Positions 1-5,182 of a stretch of 5,385 bases of DNA are shown piece by piece. Under the pieces are notes generated by a model, which saw only the letters and a program-made list of their open reading frames with translations, was not told the origin of the DNA and made no database searches. Source of the stretch: Calditrichia bacterium (GTDB lineage Bacteria > Calditrichota > Calditrichia > RBG-13-44-9); NCBI GenBank assembly GCA_026991005.1, contig JALXCH010000173.1, positions 1 through 5,385 on the forward strand, given 5' to 3'. Made by a program: the position numbers and the translations under genes. How positions within the stretch are numbered: position 1 is the first letter of the stretch; each line of letters begins with the position of its first letter.

Positions 1-523
1 GAGGAATGAAAAAAATGCTCAAATATGCGGTGTAATTTCGTAAATAATATCCGGCAAATCCTCCCAGAGCAGATCCTGCAATCCCGAGATAGAGATTGTT
101 GGGATGCTGATTTTGCCGGGCAACGGACCAGACTCCCAGAAAACTTCCGGTGGCGGCACCAATGGCAATTCCTCGGGTCATGTTTTGCACATGGGTTTCA
201 TCCCCCACCCCCTGGATGCGATCGATTAATCCCGTAATAAAAGCCCCACCCACAATCCCGATAAAAGATCCCCACAGTCCGCTACTGATTTGCTTTCGTC
301 GATAATCGCCCTCCGAAAGCAGTTGTAAGGCATATTGTTCCTCCGGCAAAAACCGATTAAAACGTTGTTGGGAGGGAATGCATCCGGTTTCCAGGAAAAT
401 TATCCGGGCATGCGACGGGTAAAAACGAAGTGTGGCGGGAGTTAGGCGTGACGTTTCTCCCGGACTCAGGTGGAACAACAATAAAACAACCCCAAAAATC
501 CAGAAAAAAGGAACCCGAACCAT
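1..523 (-). CDS. Partial glycine-zipper membrane protein (runs off left edge)
   Basis: An open minus-strand frame of 174 codons starts at the ATG at 521-523 and has no stop before the window ends, so the C-terminus is missing. A strong Shine-Dalgarno GGAGG lies 4 bases upstream of the ATG. Residues 4-19 are hydrophobic (PFFWIFGVVLLLFH) and fit a signal peptide or membrane anchor. A polar stretch to about residue 79 follows. Three hydrophobic segments, at about 82-100, 115-135 and 144-161, each carry glycines every fourth residue: G85/G89/G93, G118/G122/G126/G130 and G150/G154/G158. Such glycine zippers are known from close-packed membrane helices in outer-membrane, pore-forming and surface-antigen-like small proteins. 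I do not recognise the family and propose no function. The coding call rests on the long frame, the ribosome site and the protein-like pattern. The plus-strand frame at 25-237 and the other minus frame at 357-566 are shadows. Confidence 0.72.
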   Translation of the reverse strand, partial: MVRVPFFWIFGVVLLLFHLSPGETSRLTPATLRFYPSHARIIFLETGCIPSQQRFNRFLPEEQYALQLLSEGDYRRKQISSGLWGSFIGIVGGAFITGLIDRIQGVGDETHVQNMTRGIAIGAATGSFLGVWSVARQNQHPNNLYLGIAGSALGGFAGYYLRNYTAYLSIFFIP

Positions 524-600
524 TTGACCTCCAGAAATTTTTATTACCACATATCTTTATTTTCATTTTTAATTGTGAACCCTACTAATATTGATTAATG

Positions 601-623
601 AAACACTCTTTTTAGAGTAGTTT
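601..623 (-). terminator. Possible weak terminator hairpin after hicBA-DUF2283
   Basis: AAAC-ACTCT (601-609) pairs with AGAGT-A-GTTT (614-623) across a four-T loop, giving nine base pairs with one bulged A. It lies about 100 bases downstream of the DUF2283 stop. The stem is AT-rich and neither side has a proper T-tract, so it is at best a weak terminator. It could equally be an operator-like site for the next gene. Confidence 0.25.
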
Positions 624-642
624 CCTAATCCGATTATTTCAA

Positions 643-661
643 GTAAAAATTCTATTTTTAC
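643..661. repeat. Perfect AT-rich 8-bp inverted repeat
   Basis: GTAAAAAT (643-650) and ATTTTTAC (654-661) are perfect inverse complements around the three-base spacer TCT. The stem has only one G-C pair, so an RNA hairpin would be weak. It lies about 65 bases past the DUF2283 stop and may help end or stabilise that transcript, but no run of T follows on either strand. Confidence 0.35.
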
Positions 662-724
662 ATTAAAAACGAATTTTAACACCAGGTATTAAAAATCAGG
701 ATGTGAAATGGTCTTGAAAAATGG

Positions 725-1009
725 TCAGTCGTAGTAAACTTTAATGTTTCGGTAAATTAGGTTTTCTTTTTTCTTTTGTAAGAAAAACTTCTGTTTTTCA
801 CCCGTCGCTTCGTTAATAATTGAAAGCTTTCCTTTGTCTTCACGTTGTAACTGTTCATTTGCGTTTAGAAGTTCGATTCCATAAATCGTACCATCTGGAG
901 CTATATCTATAACCAATTCATCGCTGATTTTTATAGCTTCCACATCGGCGGTTTTTTCATGGAATCTGATATAAGCGATGTTATACCGTGGATCATACGT
1001 GAATCTCAT
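725..1009 (-). CDS. DUF2283 family small protein, possible antitoxin-like partner
   Basis: This is a 94-residue protein. The N-terminal half matches the DUF2283 (YuzE-like) pattern as I know it: YDPRYNIAYIRF at 5-16, then ISDELVIDIAPDGTIYGIELLNA (split: ISDELVIDIAPDG at 28-40, TIYGIELLNA at 41-50), a compact strand-rich fold. The second half holds an NEATGE motif at 66-71 and a lysine-rich tail (79-82). The ATG at 1007-1009 has AAGGAAG about 6 bases upstream. The biochemical role of the family is unknown. As I recall, members often sit next to small toxin-like genes such as DUF4258, suggesting an antitoxin or accessory role. Here it lies 78 bases downstream of hicA on the same strand with no clear terminator between, so co-transcription with hicBA is likely. 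The gap contains AAAAAAATAATG-like DNA but no convincing separate promoter. Confidence 0.82.
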   Translation of the reverse strand: MRFTYDPRYNIAYIRFHEKTADVEAIKISDELVIDIAPDGTIYGIELLNANEQLQREDKGKLSIINEATGEKQKFFLQKKKENLIYRNIKVYYD

Positions 1010-1087
1010 TTATTTCTTCCTTAACAACTTTCATTATTTTTTTCATGTTCAAGCAATTCTTTAGTAAATAATTTTATTATTGTTTAA

Positions 1088-1294
1088 TTATAGTTCATTT
1101 TCTTCAATTCCTGCTATTTTTATCAAATACCGTTGCAAACCTATTTTCAAAGGTGTATTTCCGTGAACTGGAACGGAAATGCGCGCCTTCTCACCAGTTT
1201 TGGTGTAAATGTGATGGCTACCATTAATGCGTTTCAGTTCCCGGCCTCTATCTTCAAGTAGCTTACAAAATTGCTTGCCGCTGATTGCTTTCAA
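1088..1294 (-). CDS. hicA: HicA-family mRNA interferase toxin, TTG start
   Basis: This 68-residue protein is full length for HicA, a small double-stranded-RNA-binding-fold toxin that cleaves mRNA. An N-terminal helix ([12 protein letters not shown], 6-17) leads to the signature GSHHIY at 25-30, which contains the conserved histidine used for catalysis. [12 protein letters not shown] follows at 41-52, then the C-terminal helix [11 protein letters not shown] (53-63). The start must be TTG at 1292-1294: the only upstream codons in frame before a TAA are seven sense codons without ATG, GTG or TTG. The TTG shares bases with the hicB stop TGA (overlap TTGA). GGAG lies 8 bases upstream, inside hicB. 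The poor start codon and overlap imply translational coupling, so that toxin is made less than antitoxin. The hicB-hicA order is the reverse of the more common hicA-hicB order. All key residues are present, so the toxin is probably active. Confidence 0.9.
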   Translation of the reverse strand: MKAISGKQFCKLLEDRGRELKRINGSHHIYTKTGEKARISVPVHGNTPLKIGLQRYLIKIAGIEENEL

Positions 1295-1494
1295 ATGGCA
1301 ATCTCCATGATCTTATCTTTTTCAGACAGTGAAATTTCTTGAACATCAACAGATAGACACCCTTCTACCGCTTCGTAAATGTTGGTCAATAATTCCTCGA
1401 ATGTTTCACCTTGAGTTGCACATCCAGGTATGGAGGGAATTTCTGCCCAATAGCCACCTTCTTCAGCTTCGTGTATCACAACTTTAATCTTCAT
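1291..1494 (-). CDS. hicB: HicB-family antitoxin, short form
   Basis: This 67-residue protein has the HicB partial RNase H-like fold: strands [10 protein letters not shown] (1-10), the hallmark [19 protein letters not shown] (13-31), and the helix [16 protein letters not shown] (32-47). HicB binds HicA and blocks its RNase activity. Longer HicB proteins carry a C-terminal helix-turn-helix or ribbon-helix-helix domain for autorepression. Here only about 20 residues follow the core, ending [10 protein letters not shown], so no DNA-binding domain is present. The ATG at 1492-1494 has an AAGGGA site about 6 bases upstream. It overlaps hicA by four bases and is transcribed first, from the promoter at 1567-1595. 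The other possible reading, a stand-alone UPF0150/DUF1902-like protein, is made unlikely by the adjacent hicA. Confidence 0.88.
   Translation of the reverse strand: MKIKVVIHEAEEGGYWAEIPSIPGCATQGETFEELLTNIYEAVEGCLSVDVQEISLSEKDKIMEIAI
1301..1309 (-). promoter_or_regulatory. Shine-Dalgarno region for hicA inside hicB
   Basis: On the minus strand GGAG sits inside the hicB 3' end, 8 bases before the TTG of hicA. It is the only purine-rich site suitably placed, so it supports the TTG start and coupled translation. No ATG start is available to hicA. Confidence 0.5.
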
Positions 1495-1566
1495 AATATT
1501 TCCCTTTTATTTAACATAAAAACCGTGTTTTGCTCTACGCTCACATTTATTTTACAATTTAATATT

Positions 1567-1595
1567 ATTATAAAAAACCATCTTCATTATTTCAA
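1567..1595 (-). promoter_or_regulatory. Sigma70-like promoter of hicBA (TTGAAA-17-TATAAT)
   Basis: On the minus strand TTGAAA (1590-1595) is followed by exactly 17 bases and then a consensus TATAAT (1567-1572). Transcription would start near 1560, leaving a leader of about 65 bases before the hicB ATG. Housekeeping-sigma consensus is assumed; if the host were a Bacteroidota the consensus would differ and the match could be an accident of AT-rich DNA. Confidence 0.6.
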
Positions 1596-1658
1596 CTATT
1601 TTCTCTGGATATATTGATAAAATACTTCGGATTCCCAGAAAATATGAAAATATATGAG

Positions 1659-1679
1659 ATTAAATTTAATTCGCGCGAA
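1659..1679. repeat. Adjacent double palindrome upstream of hicBA promoter
   Basis: ATTAAATTTAAT (1659-1670) is a perfect 12-base palindrome, and TTCGCGCGAA (1670-1679) is a perfect 10-base palindrome sharing one T with it. The GC core stands out in very AT-rich DNA. The site is about 65 bases upstream of the -35 of hicBA, so it could bind a dimeric regulator. Such a regulator would have to be encoded elsewhere, because this HicB has no DNA-binding domain. Confidence 0.4.
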
Positions 1680-1762
1680 ACCTCTCTTTTTACTAACCTT
1701 TGCTCTTTTTACCCGAATTTTAAATCCGTTTTTGCTTTATTAAGGCTATATTAAAACGTTTT

Positions 1763-1882
1763 TTAACCACCTTCTATTTCTGTCTGAAGATGTTCTTTTT
1801 GCTGAAACACATTTTCCTGAAAGGCTTGTAAATTAGGGCTTTGTTTGGTTGATAACGGAGTATCGGAAGACAACCCGGGTGT
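1763..1882 (-). other. In-frame open extension of larC beyond its TAA stop
   Basis: Directly after the larC TAA (1883-1885) the same frame continues for 39 sense codons to a second TAA at 1763-1765. The translation begins TPGLSSDTPLSTKQ and ends EHLQTEIEGG, a hydrophilic Gln/Glu-rich tail. Base composition here is closer to coding DNA than the AT-rich DNA that begins right after the second stop. LarC is already complete without it by family length. It may be a lost C-terminal tail, a readthrough extension, or chance; 39 open codons are not rare enough to decide. Confidence 0.3.
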
Positions 1883-3070
1883 TTATTCCGTCCCGGATTT
1901 TCCGGAGGGGCGCTGGCGCAGGAACTGTTCGACCTCCCGATAAACACGAAGAAGCGGTTTGCCACTCTCCCGGGCAATGCGGCGGCACTCTTCGTATTCC
2001 GGAAGCCAGAGTTCCTCTCCCTCCAATTCCACCTTTTTAATTCGCATTTTGCCCCAGGGCGTCTCCACTATCTGCTCTTCCCGGGGGAGTTTTTCCCGAT
2101 GAACCGGAAAATACCGTAAGCCAATGGTGGTGGTTTCCCGATATAAAATCGCTTTCACACTGTTTAATCGCTCTGCCGGAACCAGAACGGAAATTAAGGT
2201 GCCGGGTCTCCCTTTCTTCATAATCCCGGTGTACAGGGAAACATCCAGCGCGCCCGCAGTGAGCAGTTTTTCCTGCACGTAGGGGAAAATTTCGGGATTC
2301 ATGTCGTCGATGTTGGTTTCCACCTGATAAACTGTTTCGATGATGCGCGAGGAGTCCATTTCTCCTTCCCAGATGCGCAGCAGATTGGGTACCTGGGGGA
2401 AATCCCGACTACCCGCACCGTACCCGATGCGCCGGATGCGAAACGGCATCCCCTGGGGTAATTCCCCCCGGGAAAGGTAGGTAAACAATACCGCCCCGGT
2501 GGGAGTAACCAGCTCCCCTTCCACATCCCGATATACTACGGGAAAATCTTTGAGTAACTCCAGGGTGGCAGGCGCCGGAACCGGCAACTTACCGTGTGCC
2601 GCTTCGATAATGCCGTGACTAATGGGCAGGGGGGAAGTAAAAATCACGTCCGGCTTTAGGTATTCCACGCACACAAACGTTCCCACAATATCAATCAGGG
2701 AGTCCACTGCCCCAACTTCGTGGAAATGCACCTTTTCCACAGGCTGGTTGTGCACTTTACCTTCCTGCTGTGCCAGCAAGCGAAATACCTCTATGCTGTT
2801 CTGTTTCACAAAATCGGACAGTGCGCTGGCTTGAATCAGTTCTTCCACATCGGAGAGATGGCGGTGGGTGTGGTCGTGGCTGAGCACTTCCCAGCGTTTG
2901 GCACTAATTTTATGCCGCATGGTTTGCGATATGCGAATCTCGTAATTCGGTAATTGCAGAAGGGCAATTTGCTCCTGCAAATACTCCGGCGGCACCAATC
3001 CATCGATAAAAGCCGCCAGAATCATATCACCTGCAGCGCCACCAACAGCATCCAGATACAGAATTTTCAT
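1883..3070 (-). CDS. larC: LarC, nickel-insertion enzyme of nickel-pincer cofactor synthesis
   Basis: LarC is the CTP-dependent cyclometallase (pyridinium-3,5-bisthiocarboxylate mononucleotide nickel insertion protein). It inserts nickel in the last step of making the NPN cofactor of lactate racemase LarA and related epimerases, in the cytoplasm. Signatures in order: LYLDAVGGAAGDM (4-16), a histidine cluster HDHTHRH (65-71) suited to metal binding, HFHEVGAVDS (115-124), GELVTPTGA (185-193), GYGAGSRDFP (216-225), ETNIDDMNPE (251-260), MKKGRPG (284-290) and RETTTIGLRY (311-320). At 395 residues it is full length, and the LarC1 and LarC2 parts are one frame, unlike the frameshifted Lactobacillus version. 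I start at ATG 3068-3070 because family members begin MKILYLDA and GGAG lies 8 bases upstream. The GTG at 3089-3091, seven codons earlier, overlaps the nucleotidase stop and is less likely. It is co-transcribed with that gene. No larA, larB or larE is in view. Confidence 0.95.
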   Translation of the reverse strand: MKILYLDAVGGAAGDMILAAFIDGLVPPEYLQEQIALLQLPNYEIRISQTMRHKISAKRWEVLSHDHTHRHLSDVEELIQASALSDFVKQNSIEVFRLLAQQEGKVHNQPVEKVHFHEVGAVDSLIDIVGTFVCVEYLKPDVIFTSPLPISHGIIEAAHGKLPVPAPATLELLKDFPVVYRDVEGELVTPTGAVLFTYLSRGELPQGMPFRIRRIGYGAGSRDFPQVPNLLRIWEGEMDSSRIIETVYQVETNIDDMNPEIFPYVQEKLLTAGALDVSLYTGIMKKGRPGTLISVLVPAERLNSVKAILYRETTTIGLRYFPVHREKLPREEQIVETPWGKMRIKKVELEGEELWLPEYEECRRIARESGKPLLRVYREVEQFLRQRPSGKSGTE

Positions 3071-3078
3071 GGAAACTT

Positions 3079-3082
3079 CTCC
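3079..3082 (-). promoter_or_regulatory. Ribosome binding site that sets the larC start
   Basis: On the minus strand GGAG lies 8 bases before ATG 3068-3070 and downstream of the alternative GTG at 3089-3091. The placement favours the ATG. It sits just past the TGA of the nucleotidase gene, so ribosomes ending there could re-initiate on larC. Confidence 0.6.
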
Positions 3083-3087
3083 GAATT

Positions 3088-4779
3088 TCACTTCGACGGC
3101 TGAAATTCCACCGCTGCCTGATGTTCTTCAAACTGCTTAATCCACCGGGGATCGGGGCGGGCGTGGTCATCCTTTTTCCAGCGCCCGGAAATTTTTATGC
3201 GTAACGGCGAATGCTTTTTGATGTATTCGATAACGGCTTCCCGGGTCAGCACCCCGGTGTAGGCAATCAGCTCTGGCGGTACCTGTTTCAAAATAGCCAG
3301 ACCGGAATTGCCCTCCATTAAATAATCCGTGGTAACCACCCGGTACACTTTATCCGCCTGGAGCGGCTCCCCATTTATCAGAAACTTCACCACCCGATGC
3401 CCATCGGGGAGGTTGCGGTTGTACACAATTTGCCCTCCGGAAATGGCCATTCCTCGCCGGTTGCCCTTGATTTTCTCCTCAATAATCTGTTTCAGAAAAC
3501 GGCCCGTGGCTTTAAACTCCACCAATTGGTTGCCAAAGGGGAGTACCTTAAACACATCCTCCCGGGTGATGGGGCCAACTTTAATATCTGCCCGAATGCC
3601 TCCATAATTGCTGAAAGCAAAATCGGCATCAAATTTTTCCCGCATGGCATCGGTGACCAGGTTGTACATGGGTGCCTCGCCCACACCGGCGCGGGTCAGC
3701 GCGGTTTCGGTGTAACCGATCACCTCGTGAAATCCCTTCTCGTAAATTTTTTGCTGGGCGCGCATGTAGGCCAGAACCGCACTGTCCGGCCAGAATTCAT
3801 CTTCCTGCAACAGGAGCAAAGTGCCCTGAACGGAAGGTAAGCGGTATCCCCGAATGGAATGGGTCTTCCGGTCGATTTCAATCTTCACCCAGCCCAGATT
3901 CCCTCCATTTCCGTAGTTCTGGAAACACAGCGTATGGGTTACGGGATCTTCCCAGGGTTTCTGATATCCCTTGTGAATATGTCCGCTGAGCAAAATATCG
4001 ATTCCGTGCACAAAGTGGGCAATCTCCATGGCGTTCGCATACCCGCGCTTTTCCACTTCCTGATAGGTGGTTTTTTGCAAATCCCGATAGCCTTCTTCCC
4101 GATCGTAGGGCAGGCCCGTGTGGGTAAGAGCAACCACCAGATCCACTTTTTCCTCCTGCCGGAGACGATCCACCCACTTCTGTAGGGAAGGAATTTCCGG
4201 CAGGAAATCCAGCCCCTTCACATTTTCCGGAAAACTCATGTACTTGGTGCCCACCGTGCACACCCCGGTAAAACCAATGCGAATGCCCTGAACCTCCTTC
4301 ACAATGTAAGGTTTCAGGGGGGCCCAGACGTTTCCCGTTTCCTCTTCTACGATGTTGCAGCACACCCAGGGGAATTGGGAGGCTTTAATGAGTTCTTCCA
4401 GATTCTCCTTCCCCAGGTCGAAATCGTGATTACCGGGAACGCATACGTCGTAACCCGCTTTGTTCATGTATTCTACCACGACTTTGCCTTTGGAGAGGGT
4501 ACCCACCAGGGTTCCCTGAAAAATATCCCCGGCATCTACCACTAGCCAGGCGTTGCCTTCGCGGGCAATTTGCTCCCGCGCTTTTTTAATGATGGCAAAG
4601 GCCGAGGCACCGCCACCTAAAATGGGCGGGAATTCGGGATTCAAAAATTCGGCTTTCTGCTCGGTAACGCCCCCATGGACGTCGTTGGTAAAAAAGATGT
4701 TTAATTCCAGCGAATTTTCCCCGGCAAAAACCTCAAAGAAAAACGCCAGCAAAACCCAGAATATCATCAATTTTTTCAT
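3088..4779 (-). CDS. Secreted 5'-nucleotidase / 2',3'-cyclic phosphodiesterase family enzyme
   Basis: This 563-residue two-domain enzyme belongs to the UshA/YfkN/CpdB-type 5'-nucleotidase family. These hydrolyse extracellular or periplasmic nucleotides to nucleosides and phosphate using two metal ions. Residues 1-19 form a Sec signal peptide (KK, then a hydrophobic core, likely cut after VFA at 19). The calcineurin-like phosphoesterase domain shows NDVHGG (32-37), DAGD (82-85), GNHDFD (116-121), THTG (219-222) and GHIH (266-269), so all metal ligands are present. The C-terminal substrate domain (about 353-500) shows NYGGIRAD (391-398), DVFKVLPFGN (408-417) and TTDYLMEGNSGL (483-494). A short charged tail ends the protein, with no lipobox or LPXTG anchor. 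ATG 4777-4779 has AAGGA about 7 bases upstream. It is first in the operon with larC. Exact substrate (AMP, UDP-sugar, cyclic nucleotide) cannot be read from sequence, so no symbol is given. Confidence 0.93.
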   Translation of the reverse strand: MKKLMIFWVLLAFFFEVFAGENSLELNIFFTNDVHGGVTEQKAEFLNPEFPPILGGGASAFAIIKKAREQIAREGNAWLVVDAGDIFQGTLVGTLSKGKVVVEYMNKAGYDVCVPGNHDFDLGKENLEELIKASQFPWVCCNIVEEETGNVWAPLKPYIVKEVQGIRIGFTGVCTVGTKYMSFPENVKGLDFLPEIPSLQKWVDRLRQEEKVDLVVALTHTGLPYDREEGYRDLQKTTYQEVEKRGYANAMEIAHFVHGIDILLSGHIHKGYQKPWEDPVTHTLCFQNYGNGGNLGWVKIEIDRKTHSIRGYRLPSVQGTLLLLQEDEFWPDSAVLAYMRAQQKIYEKGFHEVIGYTETALTRAGVGEAPMYNLVTDAMREKFDADFAFSNYGGIRADIKVGPITREDVFKVLPFGNQLVEFKATGRFLKQIIEEKIKGNRRGMAISGGQIVYNRNLPDGHRVVKFLINGEPLQADKVYRVVTTDYLMEGNSGLAILKQVPPELIAYTGVLTREAVIEYIKKHSPLRIKISGRWKKDDHARPDPRWIKQFEEHQAAVEFQPSK

Positions 4780-4821
4780 GGTGTTTCCTTTTTCAACACA
4801 TTTCCTAAAATTTTGTTTTTC

Positions 4822-4851
4822 AATATATTGCCCGCAACCTCAAGCAATCAA
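4822..4851 (-). promoter_or_regulatory. Probable promoter of nucleotidase-larC operon
   Basis: On the minus strand TTGATT (4846-4851) is followed after 18 bases by TATATT (4822-4827). Transcription would start near 4815, about 36 bases before the ATG, leaving room for the AAGGA site and little else. The -10 matches five of six consensus bases, the -35 four of six. No operator or riboswitch-like fold is evident in this short leader. Confidence 0.5.
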
Positions 4852-4943
4852 GTTGTTTTTGAGGAAGCTTGAAACATTACTTGCATTATCCGCCTTATGG
4901 AACTGAAATACCAAACGACTCTGGAAAGTTGTGTTACAATGTG

Positions 4944-4988
4944 ATTCTGAATCCCTTCGCAGGAAGGATGAAGAATTTTTTTGTTTTT
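4944..4988 (+). terminator. Hairpin with T-tract, terminator-like on plus strand
   Basis: ATTCT (4944-4948) pairs with AGAAT (4972-4976). A symmetric GA/GA internal loop follows, then ATCC-C-TTC (4951-4958) pairs with GAAGGAT (4963-4969) around a GCAG loop, with one bulged C. A run of seven T, a G and five T follows immediately. This is the shape of a rho-independent terminator reading rightward, but no plus-strand gene precedes it. An extended -10-like TGTTACAAT (4932-4940) sits just before it, so a very short plus-strand RNA is conceivable. Confidence 0.4.
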
Positions 4989-4999
4989 CCATTTTTTTT

Positions 5000-5060
5000 C
5001 ACAAAATCCTGCCGGGATAGGGTATGGGAGTTGAGAGGGCTTTGTCTGAAGGATTTTGTG
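5000..5060. repeat. 11-bp inverted repeat enclosing a four-GGG loop
   Basis: CACAAAATCCT (5000-5010) and AGGATTTTGTG (5050-5060) are perfect inverse complements separated by 39 bases. The plus strand of the spacer carries GGG at 5014-5016, 5020-5022, 5026-5028 and 5037-5039, with loops of 3, 3 and 8 bases, so a G-quadruplex is possible inside the stem-loop. Function is unknown. Confidence 0.55.
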
Positions 5061-5087
5061 GATGAGCGAGTGTACTGCAAGTAGATC

Positions 5088-5101
5088 ATATTTTCAAATA
5101 T
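5088..5101. repeat. Short AT palindrome
   Basis: ATATTT (5088-5093) and AAATAT (5096-5101) are inverse complements around TC. In AT-rich DNA this may be chance, but it lies between two stronger hairpin structures. Confidence 0.25.
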
Positions 5102-5147
5102 CCCAAAGGCTCCCTAAAGGATGGGAAAATGAAAACGTCATGTAGTA

Positions 5148-5164
5148 TTGTTCCTTCAGGACAA
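5148..5164. repeat. Small palindrome, TTGT-CCT / AGG-ACAA type
   Basis: TTGT(T)CCT pairs with AGGACAA around TC, with one bulged T. GTAG lies at 5142-5145 just before it on the plus strand. A related but weaker core, TCCCTAAAGGA, occurs at 5111-5121. Both resemble the perfect hairpin at 5220-5233, suggesting degenerate copies of one repeat core. Confidence 0.4.
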
Positions 5165-5182
5165 TTGATTACAGATTTGCCA

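Larger units (their letters stand above)
524..724. other. AT-rich spacer between DUF2283 gene and membrane-protein gene
   Basis: This spacer is strongly AT-rich and lacks a credible frame. It holds two small hairpins (601-623 and 643-661). A promoter for the membrane-protein gene should lie here. TTGAAA (minus strand, 637-642) is followed after 17 bases by TACTCT, which is a poor -10 match, so I do not call a promoter. Confidence 0.5.
1495..1882. other. Intergenic region between larC and hicB
   Basis: This stretch of 388 bases has two parts. From 1763 to 1882 the larC frame remains open past its stop codon (see separate entry). From about 1495 to 1760 the DNA is very AT-rich and non-coding. 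It holds the hicBA promoter (1567-1595) and a double palindrome (1659-1679). A weak A/T-only inverted repeat, TTAAAA-CGTT-TTTTAA (1751-1766), lies just after the extended larC frame but has no GC-rich stem, so I do not call it a terminator. I see no gene on the plus strand; the frame at 1411-1617 overlaps hicB antisense and is low-complexity. Confidence 0.6.

Noticed and set aside
357..566. 69-codon minus-strand frame
   Set aside because: It overlaps the better frame beginning at 523, lacks a good ribosome site, and is shifted relative to the membrane-protein gene with its clear hydrophobic segments.
995..1050. Tiny minus-strand frame beginning MKKIMKVVKEE just upstream of the DUF2283 start
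   Set aside because: It is about 17 codons, out of frame with the DUF2283 gene, and has no ribosome site.
1751..1766. Intrinsic terminator after larC
   Set aside because: The inverted repeat TTAAAA/TTTTAA has no G-C pairs and no T-tract follows on the minus strand.
3071..3091. larC starting at GTG 3089-3091, giving seven more residues
   Set aside because: Family members begin at MKILYLDA and the GGAG site is downstream of the GTG and well placed for the ATG at 3068-3070.
3397..3840. 147-codon plus-strand open frame (and others at 3329-3607, 3672-3989, 3859-4185)
   Set aside because: All lie antisense to the nucleotidase gene, whose motifs are intact, and show no recognisable protein pattern.
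3878..4363. 161-codon minus-strand frame
   Set aside because: It is a shifted frame inside the nucleotidase gene, rich in Gly/Arg/Ser as expected from an off-frame read; not a frameshift product, since the main frame is complete.
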